Shown: positions 12,001-23,928, counted from the stretch's first letter. The stretch is 64,000 nt of DNA from Patiria pectinifera (GCA_029964075.1 CM057133.1:18996699-19060698), one strand, 5' to 3'. The notes: a model not told the origin generated them from the sequence alone. Made by a program: numbers and translations.

Positions 12001-12618
12001 TCTGAGGGAAGACTTGATAAAATTACGGTCGAAAAATGGGTCCTATTTGCCCGAGAAAATGTAGGGATGCCACTTGTAAATTTGGCTACACGCTTAGCCA
12101 TTACCCTTGCTCTATGCCATTACTGACATACGGTCGTAAAAGTGGTCCTATAATCATTCTACACAAAACACCAAGCACCAGGGGTTTTGTGTACAAACCT
12201 TGTCAGACGGCCTATCAAGCTCAATTGAATCTGGCAAAAACCTCACCATAAAGAATAAGTCAAGACGGGACCAGCTTTTACGAGAATGTGTTCGTAATGA
12301 AGATTGCTGGTGTGCAAACTATAGCCTCTGAGCGTCATTTTTGTGATGTTTGCTAAATTTTATGGTTTTCTTTTTCAATCAAACTTTGATTCTCAAGTTT
12401 TACAAACTTAATAAAGAGAATATAAAACATGATTGAAAATTATGGAATATGTGTAAAATCAAGACAATAATTTAATTTGATTTGATTTGAAATGGTATAT
12501 TTCACTTTAACCATGGCAGCAAAAAGCTGAATTGCGCTTAATTTACATTAAAAAAAAACATTAAAAGAGTTACTCATGTTAAACAAAATGATGAATAAAA
12601 GAGAAAAGACATAATCAC
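12001..12618. other. Intron sequence, nothing recognised
   Basis: Contains inverted-looking catgattgaaaattatgg and AT-rich runs. No exon or transposon end recognised. Confidence 0.35.
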
Positions 12619-12693
12619 CTTTTTTGCGAAGCGTATCACACTCGTTCGCGATACTCTTTCCACCATTGGTCAGGATAGCCTTAGAAACTGGAC
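12619..12693 (-). CDS. PARP14-like: Small exon: macrodomain 3, helix after the ligand loop
   Basis: The 75-nt phase 1-1 exon encodes GPVSKAILTNGGKSIANECD plus TLRKK. GxVSKAIL matches the same helix of macro2 (GAVSKAIL), which fixes frame and borders. Confidence 0.85.
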
Positions 12694-13297
12694 CTGTAAA
12701 AATATCTACTTTGTAATCATTGATGGGATACATGTGCTTGTGCATGGAGTTATTGCATGTTAATGTTATCTGATACAAAGTTCCTCCATCTTTAGCTTCA
12801 GAGAAGGCGGGTAGTCGGCAATGATACTTGCCAGTTTAGCAAGAACATTCTGATACATATACATGAAATAGATATACATGTACCATCATGTGCCTGCTGC
12901 TAGTTTTGCTGTTTACCAAGTATGCACATGAGTGTTCATGCAAAGTAAATATTTATCAGCATTTTTTCCAAGTGCAATGATGCTGAAGTGAAAAATATTG
13001 TGTGGACAATAATGATGCCTCCTCTATTAAAAAAAGGTTCTCCACAATGCGGTAGAAACTAAACTTTCCTGAGGTTGAGCAAGATTCTGCCGGTGCGCTG
13101 GAAGTTTCTCCCAAGATTTTGTGCTGAGGTTGAATAATGCAACTGTAAAATTCAGCAACTGAAGATGTACGAGGTATAGTAAAACAATGTATAAGTTGAA
13201 AAAAAAACCTAATATAGCTCTTAGGCTAAATATATCGACTATCCTAATATCGACTATCCACCCTCAAACAATATTATTTGTCTTTTCAAAAAAATAC
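12694..13297. other. Intron sequence, nothing recognised
   Basis: Intron inside macrodomain 3. Holds taatatcgactatcc-type short reiteration near 13235-13260 only. Confidence 0.35.
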
Positions 13298-13459
13298 CTT
13301 GCAAAGCCAATCCTAGCCCAACACTGTTGACAATGGCATGAGTTGTTTCTTTCACAAGGTCTCCCTGTCCAACTTGAAGACAAACAGAACCTATCTTTGT
13401 CTGTAGCATTCCTGTGTCATCACGCTGTATGGCCGAGTAAGCCTGGCGGTCAGTGGGAC
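13298..13459 (-). CDS. PARP14-like: Exon: start of macrodomain 3
   Basis: The 162-nt phase 1-1 exon has a short linker (PTDRQAYSAIQRDDTG), then GSVCLQVGQGDLVKETTHAI and VNSVGLGLALQ. GDLV and IVNSVG correspond to the GDLT and NAAN positions of macro1, but NAAN has become NSVG and the following acidic residue is missing, so ligand binding may differ from macro1. Confidence 0.88.
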
Positions 13460-14499
13460 CTACAGAAACATGTATGACATGTGTTTGGTAATCAACGATG
13501 TGATCATGGAATATCTATTAAAAATGACCAGTTTGATAATCAAGGTGCAAGATTATGGAGTTGACATACATGTTCTTCTGTTGGAATGGCAGAGTTGTAA
13601 TACAGTCAATCATAAGATAAAAGTAAAATCACAAATCAAAACACAAGCCACAGCCCTAATCAAGTCAGAAGTGACAGAGATGAACAATGACAAAGTAATG
13701 CCTTTATCACAGTTCATTAGAAGAGCTTGTCGTATGACATGTCTGACTTGAGACTGGATGACTCATGACAGGCCTGTGCAAATTGTGATAACTTAATAAT
13801 TTTGATACATGAAATGAGAAACTACCCAGGGCAAAAGGGCAAAGCAAAAAAGGTGCATGCAAGTATAACAAATCATGGGTATTTTAAAGACACTAGCTAG
13901 AACCAGCGCCTCACGTGGCACCCTCAATTGACACAATTTTGAGGCATGCATTATACAGTCAGGTTTCAAAATTGTACATTTTTTTGTGTTGATAGAGATG
14001 ATGTAAAATTTCACAATTCAAATTCTCAAAGAAACGATTTGAAGTTTTTTTTTAGAGATGTTGTAATATTTAACTATTCAAAGTCTCAATGAAACAAATT
14101 TGCCAACAAAGCAAAACAAAACAACATATTTTTTCCTATGCCAACCATGACTTCACAGAGGACAGTGAAATCAGTGTATATATACACCAGTTAAGGACCA
14201 TTATACCGCATGCTCAGATTAGGCCTTTTCAAAAAACGTGACACACTGCATGAAATCAGACTTACAAACAGACATCAGACAGACAGCATAGGATCTTTAA
14301 ATAAGATTTCAAAGCACACAATTTAGTACGACAAAGGACAATTTGACAAATACATCAATCTACTGAGAAGAACCAGGAGATACCTCCTGCATTAAGCAAC
14401 TTCAGCAGGACTTCACAAAGAAATTTTGGTTTGAAGGGGCATTATGTACTGAAATTGCCAAGATTTTTATGTTTTATATTGTGTAAAAGTAAAGTCTGT

Positions 14500-14772
14500 C
14501 CCGAGCCAATGTGGCTCATCAGGCCGCCGTTTATCTCCAGTTTCAGTAGCATGAAACGACTGAGAATATTTCTACTCCCCCTGGATGGGATGCTAGTCCA
14601 TCGCAGGTTACTCACCAGCTAATGCCGGTACCCATTTATACTCCTGGGTAGAGAGGGGCAAGTGGGGGTGAAGTGCCTTGCCCAAGGACACAATATATGA
14701 CCAGCGGCTGGCTTCAAACCCCGGACCCTTTGATCATGAGTCATGAACCCTAACCACTAGGCCACACACTCC
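14500..14772 (-). mobile_element. tRNA-derived SINE
   Basis: On the minus strand the head reads A box tggcctagtggtta and B box ggtttgaagcc, separated by about 30 bases, a tRNA-like RNA polymerase III promoter. The body contains tgtccttgggcaaggcactt, gtataaatgggtaccggc and tggactagcatcccatcc, sequences common to SINEs of marine invertebrates. It is not a functional tRNA: no acceptor stem pairing was seen. Confidence 0.7.
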
Positions 14773-16019
14773 TTTAAAAGTTCTGGTTGAGATGAACCTA
14801 ATGTAGCACTGTTTCCAAGAAAATACGAAAAATCCCTACTTCCTACATTTAAGTATTTTCTCCAATTAACATAGTACGTTCGCTTAAAACATCGCCAGGG
14901 AGGACGACCTCTGGAAACGCAAAATATGCGAGGCCGTTGAAATCCGCAGGCACCACTCCCATATGAACAGAGATGGACGGTATGACCACCTCCTGTCGTG
15001 TGACCAAGCTTGGTCACGTGACGGGTCATGTGAAGGCCTCAACAATACCAGTTGATAAAGACACCGTGATGGTGCATACCTGCCAACATTGAAAAGTCAG
15101 AAAGAGGAACAGGGTGCCTACGCATCACACGGTGAGCGGCGCAGGCGCGCGCGCGCGCGCGCTAATGGGTTGGGTCCAGGGGCAATCATACAAAGTACAT
15201 GTACATGTACATGTGCCTAAAATGTTACATGATATCAAGAAGCAGACCCAACAGACACTAATCTAAATTTTCCAGCCGGTTTTTGCTGATCAAACAATTT
15301 TACAATTTAATTATAAATGACTGCTGACTTACATGCTTCACAGTTTAATCATGTAGATATTCAGTCACAGTAATACATTTTACATGTACACTGTACAAGC
15401 AGTGACAAGTACAATTTTATTTGGAAAAGTTCGTACATCAGCCTGCATTGTCCGTATAGCCTGCTAAGTGCTATAGGCCTGTTATGTTACAATACACATT
15501 TTAAAATTTTTCACGATATTCCTCTCGGAATTTTTGACTCGATCGCTGCTTTTTCTCCTTCAGTATAATCATCCTCCTGGTCCATGTTGCAGTTGAAATG
15601 CTCATACAAAAACGTTGACAAAAAAGTGCGACTCAGCACGGTCAAAATATCAATGAAAAACCACCGAAGACTATGAAGAGACAACGTGTGTGGAAAACAA
15701 ACACAGCATCAATACGTCTACCGCGCCGTGCCTGGCGCGGCCCGCGCTTAATTCAGTAAGCACGCAAGAGAGGCAGTACACCAGACGGATGACGTAGCGG
15801 GTCTCAGTATTGGTTGCGGCTAGGTTGTGGCTGATCGCACAAGCCTGTGCGCACGTATGGCCGCAGCCGCAGCCTATTCGGACATGGCCTGTTCGATGAC
15901 ATTTGAGTCTGGTTTACGTCCCTTTCGTCGTACATAAGAGCGAGGCGGATTTTATACCATTATGGTAGCGGCAATAGCGCCCTCAATACAATAAAACATT
16001 TTTCTCGGACTGTGTGCGA

Positions 16020-16983
16020 TACGGAAGCTTGAATTGCCTTCCGCGTTACCGCGTTACCGCGATAATTTATCGCAGAAATCCAGAAATCAGAGATAAATCC
16101 TTCCGCGATACCGCGTTACTGCGATAATTTATCACAGAAATCCGGAAAGCAGAGATAATTCCTTCTGCGATACTGCGATACTGCGTTACTGCGATAATTT
16201 ATCACAGAAATCCAGAAATCAGAGATAATTCCTTCCGCGATACCGCGTTACTGCGATAATTTATCTAAGAAATCCAGAAATCAGAGATACCTATTCCGCG
16301 ATACCGCGTTACTGCGATAATTTATCTAAGAAATCCAGAAATCAGAGATACCTATTCCGCGATACTGCGTTACCGTGATAATTTATCACGTGACACCGCG
16401 CACTCATCGATTGTAGAGAGGAGACACATCAACCTCGTCCTCAGGGTGTCGAGCAGGGCGCCCACCACTACCTGCTCTCTTACTATTGGAAACACGGTTG
16501 GAAATAAAGTAAGCACTGGGGACGAGGTTGGAGACACATATGAATTTAAAGCTCCGTATACGTGATAAATTATTGCAGTAACGCGGTATCGCGGAATAGG
16601 TATCTCTGATTTCTGGATTTCTGTGATAAATTATCGCAGTAACGCAGTATCGCGGAATAGGTATCTCTGATTTCTGGATTTCTGTGATAAATTATTGCAG
16701 TAACGCAGTATCGCGGAATAGGTATCTCTGATTTCTGGATTTCTGAGATAAATTATCACAGTAACGCGGTATCACGGAATAGGTATCTCTGATTTCTGGA
16801 TTTCTGTGATAAATTATCACAGTAACGCGGTATCGCGGAAGGAATTATCTCTGATTTCTGGATTTCTGCGATAAATTATCGCAGTAACGCGGTATCGCGG
16901 AAGGATTTATCTCTGATTTCTGGATTTCTGCGATAAATTATCGCGGTAACGCGGTAACGCGGAAGGCAATTCAAGCTTCCGTA
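16020..16983. mobile_element. Foldback element with arms of tandem repeats (TU-like)
   Basis: Left arm: about five units of roughly 70 bases (gataatttatc-cagaaat, agagata-ccttccgcgat). Right arm: six such units inverted. Outer ends tacggaagcttgaattgc / gcaattcaagcttccgta, flanked by gtgcga on both sides. This is the architecture of FB elements and of sea urchin TU elements: long inverted repeats built of tandem units. A small MITE sits in the centre. Confidence 0.85.
16430..16530. mobile_element. 101-bp CAACCTCG-ended MITE with 9-bp target duplication
   Basis: Starts caacctcgtcc, ends ggacgaggttg, flanked on both sides by gagacacat. It is a deletion form of the 510-bp element at 58838-59347: both ends match (accactacctgctctc and tattggaaacacggttgg), and the middle is missing. 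Confidence 0.88.
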
Positions 16984-17357
16984 GTGCGACGGCGCCGCGG
17001 CATTTTTTATTTTTTAATTTTTTATTTTATTTTTTGTATTACTTCTTCTCTCGCACTCGGAAAATCGGGACGTTCCGATTTTCGGGCACTTTTTATCGCC
17101 GAAATCGGAACAGTTCCGCCTAAATCGGAACAGTTGGCAGGTATGATGGTGTCGCAAGCTCCTAATACGAGCTCTGTAATCAAAGTCTCAAAAGGGTACA
17201 TGTATCTTTTATTTAATCGCTTAAACATGTTTTGCTGCCCAATTGGCACATTCTAGGACCTAATGCCCATTTAAAAAAAGCAATTTTCATTCACCAGAAA
17301 ACAGAAAAATAAATATGAAGAAATTAGCTTGAAACAAAGCTAAATGCCATTGTTTAC

Positions 17358-17469
17358 CTGACGAAGAGCCAGGTTTTTTCAACTTTCTTCCGTGGCCAGA
17401 AGTTGTGAATCCTGAAGCTCCTCCCGGTGTTGCAGGGGTCAGCAAGCGTTGAATTTCGCTCTCAAAACA
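17358..17469 (-). CDS. PARP14-like: Exon: linker between macrodomains 2 and 3
   Basis: The 112-nt exon (phase 0 in, 1 out) starts CFESEIQRLLTPATPGGASG, the last helix of macro2, then a Gly/Ser/Lys linker (GHGRKLKKPGSSS). Acceptor ttttgtag and donor gtaaac. Confidence 0.78.
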
Positions 17470-18890
17470 CTACAAAATAGATAAATAGTTCACAAAGAAA
17501 TGTGCATGGCCAGATTTAATTAAATTATGTGCATACATCTCACCATACACCTCTGAACCACTACACGCAGGCTGCATCCCTCCAACTAGGGATTCAAATA
17601 CCGGTAGTGGCCACGAAGTGCTATCTAGTTTTCATCCACGGAGTCTACATGTAGACGAGACAAGTAGGGGATTCCCTGTAAAGCCTAATCCTGCTTGACA
17701 AACAAGGTGCAATAATGAGTTGTTATCAACATCAGCAGCAAAACTGTCGTAATTGGAGTTAGTTCAATTTTGCTGGTGGCCACAGACATGACAGACTCTG
17801 TTACTAAGGGAATACATGTGTCTCTGTTGGCCGGTTTGAAACACTCTTTTAAAACCTGTTGGAGTTGGGATGCTGATATTCGGCTCGAGTAATTTATCAG
17901 CATATAGACTCCAACAGTCTTAAGCATAGTGTTTAATACCGAGCACAATTATTCCCATTCCTAAATACCTTTTCGGTAAATAACTCAACTTTATTCAATA
18001 ACTTGACTTCTTGTTTGTCTGTAATGCATTTCCATTGAATTTATAATTTCTAAGTCGGCTTTTAAAGTTGCCATTTTGTTCAAGTCGTCAAGTTACTCTC
18101 GGTCCCCTCCCATAAAAAGCACAACAAAATCCTGCACTGCGGTTGGCAAGAAGTGTCGAGTGACAAGTAGTTTGGTGCGGCCCCTAATCGCTGCATTGGT
18201 TCGCAAACGGTGTCGCTGCACAGCCAAGCCAAGCAGTTTCCCACTACTGCATGCATCATGAGCATGCCAATACCAGTACCCCCTCTAGGCCTGTACGCAT
18301 GCGCTCTGTCCATTTTAGACTTACTGCATGATGCAGTCAATAACACACACTTATTTAATTTGTAACTGTACACGTACATGTATTACTATTTTGTATACGT
18401 GGTCTCCACTATCAATACCCCAGCCCCTGATGATAAATATGAGGATTAATTTGCTGGAATCAACTCAAGCATTAAAGAGATAAACCAAGGTGAATCAAAG
18501 CCAATCAGTGCAATGAATCATATTATTATGTGCAAAATGACCATTGCAAGTCGGCAAAATGACGACTTACAGCAGATGTCGGCATTCACGTAAGTCGTCA
18601 CACATTTTCGGGTCCCGATGTGCTGACTTAGTCGGTGTTTACTGCAATAACAACAGTTTCTTGAAAGTGCAAATTGAATTTGCAAATTTCACACTTTTAG
18701 GTGAGGTCTAATAATTATGACCTTGAGTTTAATAGTAGATCAGTTTTTAGATCTTGCAACACTTGGCTTCTGACGTTGACAACTATTACATGTACATGTA
18801 CTGGTACATGTTTAGCTTTAAGCAGGCTTTCTAGCTGCAACACTCTGGATGGTAAGAGTTTAGCAAAGATTTGCTTTTTAAAGTTAAGAT
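17470..18890. other. Intron sequence with a dispersed repeat
   Basis: A segment around 18050-18320 (ggttggcaagaagtgt, gcatgcatcatgagcatgcc) is an inverted relative of 22070-22380 (acacttcttgccaacgg). No exon recognised. A degraded dispersed repeat is likely. Confidence 0.5.
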
Positions 18891-18897
18891 ATGTACA

Positions 18898-19152
18898 CAT
18901 GGGCGTCGCCAGGATTTTTTCTAGAGGGGGGGCAAAACATTTTTTTGCCAAAAAATGCTTGTATTTCTCAACACATTCTCGATTTATCAGTTTTAGAGGG
19001 GGGCAGGGACATTTTGCCCCCCCCCCCCAACTCATTAAATTTACACCACTTTGTCTTTGCGCCTCTTTTTTTTTTTTTTTCTTTTTTTTTTTTGCTTTTC
19101 CAGGGGGGGCAAGTGCCCCCCCCCTTGCCCCCCCCCCTCGCGACGCCCATGT
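18898..19152. mobile_element. G/C-run MITE with gggcgtcg ends
   Basis: Starts catgggcgtcgccagg and ends cgcgacgcccatg, with runs of G, C and T between. Members of this kind (cgtagccagga...ggggg) recur at 30573-30655, 3699 and 54090-54160. It lies 15 bases from the donor of the macro2 C-terminal exon. Confidence 0.65.
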
Positions 19153-19167
19153 ATGTACAGTTGATAC

Positions 19168-19389
19168 CTGGATAGTCTTCATATCTTTGTCATAGACTAC
19201 AAAGCGGACGTCCTTCAGTACACCATTCGGATGTTGACTGCTGAATTCCAAGACTGATTCATACATGACACGTGCAGTGACATCAGCTGGGTAGTTCAGG
19301 TTGCCTGTACCAAGTGCTGGGATTGCTATGGAAAGCATTTCATTTTGCTCAGCGTGCTCCATCAAACTGAGGACGAGCTTCTTTAGGAA
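19168..19389 (-). CDS. PARP14-like: Exon: macrodomain 2, C-terminal part
   Basis: The 222-nt phase 0-0 exon begins FLKKLVLSLMEHAEQNEMLS and continues IAIPALGTGNLNYPADVTAR and KDVRFVVYDKD. The second phosphate-contact loop PALGTGNLNYP is intact. A short G/C-run MITE sits in the intron directly beyond the donor. Confidence 0.9.
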
Positions 19390-19439
19390 CTATAACGTAC
19401 AAAAATATAAAAAATAACAACGTTGCTGTTGAAACCCCT

Positions 19440-20110
19440 CAGCCAGAGTTAAGTTACCATCCGGAAACCATTAACCTTACCATGGTGACCTTGACCTTTA
19501 ACCTTTTGACCCCATTGCAAAACAAATCCCAACTTTATACCTATACCCAATTGCAACTCCCAAAGTTAGAAACCCAAATCACATTTCTAACTCAAATTAT
19601 CATCCAAAACCATTTATCATCAACTCACCATGGTGACCTTGACCTTTGACCTTTTGACCCCAAACCAACCCCAACTACCAAGGGCAACCCCCTACTTAAG
19701 TTAGAAACCCAAATCTTATTTTTTAACTCAACTTATTATCAGGAAACCATTAACCTTTAACTCACCACAGTGACCTTGACTTTTGACCCCAAAACCAATC
19801 CCAACTTGCCCGTACCCAAGGGCAACTCCTACTGAAGATAGACACCAAAATCTCATTTCTAACTCAATTTATCATCCCTAAACCAGTAACCTCACCATGG
19901 TGACCTTGACCTTTTACCTTTTGACCCCAAAACTACTCCTAACTTGCCTGTACCCAAGGGCAAACCCCTTATCAAAGTTACAATCCCACACAACATTTCT
20001 AACTCAAGTCATCATCATCCGGAAACTATAAGCTGCCTGGACAGACGCCCGCCCTGACAGACAGACAGGTCGATGGACGTCATAGGCGATGACAATACCT
20101 CTCCTCAGTT
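19440..20110. repeat. Tandem array of gaccttgacctttgacc units
   Basis: At least four units of about 140 bases, each with catggtgaccttgacctt-accttttgacccc followed by ccaactt-cc-tacccaagggc. Units start near 19480, 19632, 19770 and 19900. The unit at 19634 contains tgacctttgacct, a perfect DR1 nuclear receptor half-site pair on the opposite strand. Confidence 0.8.
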
Positions 20111-20394
20111 TCTTGGCTGAGGGGTAAAAACAAATCATCTAAACTCCATTGTACATTTACAGTGGTGTAACTATAAGGGGGCACTATAGTTTGGTCATAG
20201 TTTCAAAAACCAAAAACTCCCGCTCTCACAGAAGTGTGGATGGGGTCTAGACAAATATTTACCTGCAGAGCAATCTACTTATGCATATACTTCCCTCAGT
20301 GTTGTAGGTCTCAAGACTGTCTCAAGACCTTTTTCGCGGTCTCGGTCTACACTACAAGTGAAGCTTGCGCGATCCCTCTGGCATGCTGGCAGTT

Positions 20395-20760
20395 TTTATA
20401 AAGTCAGTTAGTATGGGTACTTGTCAGTGTCCCTCACCAAAATGGAAGATTTCTATTGTTTTAGCAAATATTGACATAGACATTTGACCTTTCAGCCCCA
20501 AAAGCAATAGGCTGGATAAGACTATAAAGAGAAACCCCAAAACAAAATTTAAAGTTCCTAAGTAAAGTATTTCTCAAGTTATTATGCTGACAATATTTCT
20601 ATGTTTTAGCAAAAGTGACTTTTACCTTTAACCCGTCAGCCCCCAAAACAATAGGCTTCTTAAAAAAACTACCAAGAACAACGTTACCCACAAACCAAAT
20701 TTCAAGTTATTAGGTAAAGTATTTCTCAAGTTATCATGCTGACAAGAGTCAACCTAACCA
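20395..20760. repeat. Relatives of the 60.2-kb tandem repeat
   Basis: Two or three diverged units with aggtaaagtatttctcaagt, tatcatgctgacaa and ccaagaacaa, also seen at 60190-60770. Confidence 0.7.
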
Positions 20761-20769
20761 AAACATAAC

Positions 20770-21745
20770 ACACATACACCCACACCCAGTTCTTTGTGAA
20801 CATCGGCAATCGTGAACCCCCTATTGGCCGTAACCCCCTTCCTTTGTTTGTACTCCTAATATTCCTTTTAACATGTTTAAGTAACAGCTATCGCAGAAAA
20901 CAGATGGAATTTGCGGAATCTGCTCCTTGAAATGGAAAACAGAGTTTTAATGTTAAGAAAATAACTTTAGCAATTTAATTGATGAAAAAAATAATTTCGT
21001 AAAATTAATCAAGTCCAAAAAGGATTGTTGACGATTGATTGAGCATACAAGCCATTTAACAAATGAACGTTGTTTGGATCATAATTGTTGGGGGGACATA
21101 AACGTTCAAGATTGGAGCAATAAATGTTATGAGATCATTACCGTAGTAACATTACCGTAGTGACAGACCTGACGCGCACCATAGTTGGATTGCTGATGCG
21201 GAAATGGTGCCACGCTACCAGCAGAGACTCCCGAGAACTCAGTGTGTCCCTGGGGAAGTTCCATTCCCCCAGATGTGACAAGACCAGTCCCCTCCAAACA
21301 TTTCATATCCAAGAGATAACTTAACAAGAAGATACCACAACTTTACTTCCAATTCTTTTATCAAAATCTTCTCCTACGCTATTAAGGCTAGCAGAAAATG
21401 ACAAAAAAATTTATGAAAAACCTGCTCGACCTGCCACTATGGGCAGGACACAAGATGGCGCTATTGTGTAAACTCTTAGCGGAAATGCATGCCGGTCTAG
21501 GGAAATATGCATAAGTAGATTTCCCTGCAGGTAAATTGAGTGAAGTAGACTCCCTTTATTACATGCACCTCTTAAAATTCTGAAGGGGAAGGAACACAGG
21601 CCCAAATTTGTTTTTTTTCGGGGGGGGGGGGGGGGTTGGCATTATGTCAAGTTGAAGTAATATTGACCCAACATTTTGCAAAGCCAATCATCCCAATTAG
21701 CCCATCTCCTCCTCAAACATATATGATATGCATTACTTCTCTCAC
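20770..21745. other. Intron sequence, nothing firmly recognised
   Basis: Includes a G run at 21618-21635 and AT-rich spacer. No coding exon fits the flanking macrodomain, which is contiguous without it. Confidence 0.4.
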
Positions 21746-21979
21746 CGTCTCTGATGCTGCTGGATTGAAACTCGCACAGACGCAGTGGTAGACCTTTTTG
21801 CATGTAAGAGCAGCCGGTCCTGTTTCTATGTATTCACCAGCTGGGATGTTTCCACGAGCAGAAATCACCGTGCTGCACTCTAGCTGTAAGGCTTGCCCAG
21901 CTACTTGCAATATGGCCTTGGACACCGCACCATTACCGAGTTGCATGTCAGCTCCAGCAGTGTTGACTATTACATCAAC
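21746..21979 (-). CDS. PARP14-like: Exon: macrodomain 2, ligand-loop part
   Basis: The 234-nt phase 0-0 exon encodes VDVIVNTAGADMQLGNGAVS then KAILQVAGQALQLEC, GNIPAGEYIETGPAAL and KKVYHCVCASF. NxAGADMxLGxGAVSKAIL replaces the NAAN-type loop of macro1, the form seen in PARP14 macro2/3 domains that bind rather than hydrolyse ADP-ribose (family knowledge). Confidence 0.9.
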
Positions 21980-22530
21980 CTGTACGGCAAAACAATTAGA
22001 ATACACATGCACTGAGTGTGTACCTATATTCAACAAAGGTTCTTCTTGCAAAAAGAAGCGCTAGTCATTCAATAAGACAACCCCCAAAATGGACGGAGCG
22101 CATGCGTACAGAATAGGGGGTACTGTATTGCTATGCTCACAATGCATATGTGATGAATGCATGCAGCAGGACACTCGATGCATGCAGTGATCACGGACGT
22201 TGCCAAACCACTTTTCACTCCACACTTCTTGCCAACGGCAGTACAAGAGGTTGATGCCAATGCCTGATTTTTTGAATGTTGACTTACACAAAGGATTTTC
22301 TAATGGTTTAATGGAAAGGGGACTGAGAGTCACACAATGACTTGAGCGAAATGGCGAGTTGAAAAATGTCAATTTAGCCAGAGTTTACTGTGTGTGATGG
22401 TTCTGAGAAGAACCAGTTTAAACTCACATTTCGGACAGCATACTCTTTCCATTGTCAGGAGACTGACATTTATATCTAATGAATGATTGCAACTGAATGA
22501 GGCTCTTGAGAATACAAAGCTATCTCTTAC

Positions 22531-22694
22531 CGTTTCACTGGTGATGCTTCCTTTCTTGAGTGTTATGTTGATGCCCTCCATTGTTGTCAAGATGTTTTGC
22601 CCCGATGAAGTAAACCTTGGGGCTGGAGCAGAGGCAGGGGCTGGTTGTGTTATGTCATCAACAACTGGTGGACCCCAACTTGCACCTCTGGCCC
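22531..22694 (-). CDS. PARP14-like: Exon: Pro/Ala linker and start of macrodomain 2
   Basis: The 164-nt exon (phase 1 in, 0 out) has a linker (ITQPAPASAPAPRFTSSGQN) and the first strands of macro2 (MEGINITLKKGSITSET). The equivalent of GDLT in macro1 is GSIT. Splicing to the next exon produces GSITSETVDVIVN, a typical macrodomain N terminus. Confidence 0.88.
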
Positions 22695-23292
22695 CTGAGG
22701 TTGGTATTAAGACAAAGCATCATGACAATGTTTGTTAATGAAGTTGAAATGTGATTTTTAAACAGAAGACAAGGCGAATTGTCCCCAAGGGTATATACCC
22801 AAGGACTATATCCTAATAAAAACAATTTTGTTTTACCAGGGATTTATTTGTTATTACTTTGAGTCTAAAGAAGTAACACTATGATAAGTAACAAGTTGTT
22901 TTTGTCAAGACGGTATTGTCTTTTCTTTTCTTTTGACACCCCTACCGGTATATGCATTTTAGTTGAACGGTCCATTTGCTTCAGTGAGTCCAGTCAATAA
23001 ATGGGCGTTTGTATTGACACATGCACAGTTATGCCTTGACACCCACAAGCAAAGCAACAGGGGCGAAAGTATTCGTCTTTGAGAACGACAGAAGGGTAAT
23101 GTACCCAGGGAACATGAGGCAAATTTACTGTATGCTCCGCAGCGTCTATCAAGTCTTCATGCATGAACTGTATGATCGAACGACCAGTACTCAACCAATG
23201 AAATTTCACAATCTAATACAATGGTGGAACAAATCAAAATGTATAAAGTAAGAAGTACAATAGATATTTGCAATATGTGCAAATCCACTCAC

Positions 23293-23778
23293 CTCTGTCA
23301 ACATCAGTACCATCTTCCTCCTCCTGAAATTGGCTAAATTGATCGATCACAGCCCTTTTGAATACATCACAGGTTGGCTGGTCATTGTTGGTGAAATGAA
23401 TCTCCGTAACGGTGGGGTTAGGCATGTTTTGACAGAACTCAGCCACGGCGTTAAGGATCTGCTTTGCGGCGAGGTCGACTGGGAAGCCGTAAACACCAGT
23501 GCTGATGGCTGGTATGGCAATGGACTGCATATTCAGCTTATTGGCCAGTTTCAGGCAAGCAATGACACCATCATACAGAAGATGCTCTTCGTGACTTGAC
23601 TCATCATCATCTGGAATAGATGTGGCTCCTCTATGATGTGGCCATTTAGGTCCTGCAACATGAATAACTTTCTTGCAGGGTAGCTTCCCACTGGTGGTAT
23701 GAACAGGCTCACCCACATACAATTGGCGACGCCTGGAGCTCAATATCTGCTCACACTCATTCTGAATGACTCTCCCAC
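23293..23778 (-). CDS. PARP14-like: Exon: remainder of macrodomain 1
   Basis: The 486-nt phase 1-1 exon continues from GG into GRVIQNECEQIL, HTTSGKLPCKKVIHVAGPKW, an acidic insert (PDDDESSHEEH), then MQSIAIPAISTGVYGFPVDL and a final strand TEIHFTNND. SGKLPC, H-AGP and the phosphate-binding loop ISTGVYGFP are all kept. The end carries an acidic linker QFQEEEDGTDVDR before macro2. Confidence 0.93.
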
Positions 23779-23928
23779 CTGTGAAAGAAATGAAGACAGC
23801 TAGACCATCAATCTATTCATGCCAAATGTTTGAAGTATTAAATGCATCAAAGCCCACATAAAACCAACTATGAATAAATCCCACTATTTATATTGCAATG
23901 CATAATGCATGTATCAAGTTGGACTCAC

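Larger units (their letters stand above)
15076..17144. mobile_element. hAT-like element with 8-bp target duplication, outer layer of a triple nest
   Basis: Ends atacctgccaac / gttggcaggtat. Flanked by gatggtgc on the left and gatggtgt on the right (7 of 8 identical). 2,069 bp including a 964-bp foldback element inside. No transposase frame. Contains a (gc)n run at 15143-15162. Confidence 0.75.

Noticed and set aside
14700-14772. Possible tRNA gene on the minus strand
   Set aside because: A and B boxes are present but acceptor-stem pairing is not, and the sequence continues into a SINE body.
18715-19365. Long open minus-strand frame of 216 codons
   Set aside because: Only its first part (19168-19365) is the macro2 exon. 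The rest reads through a G/C-run MITE and intron.
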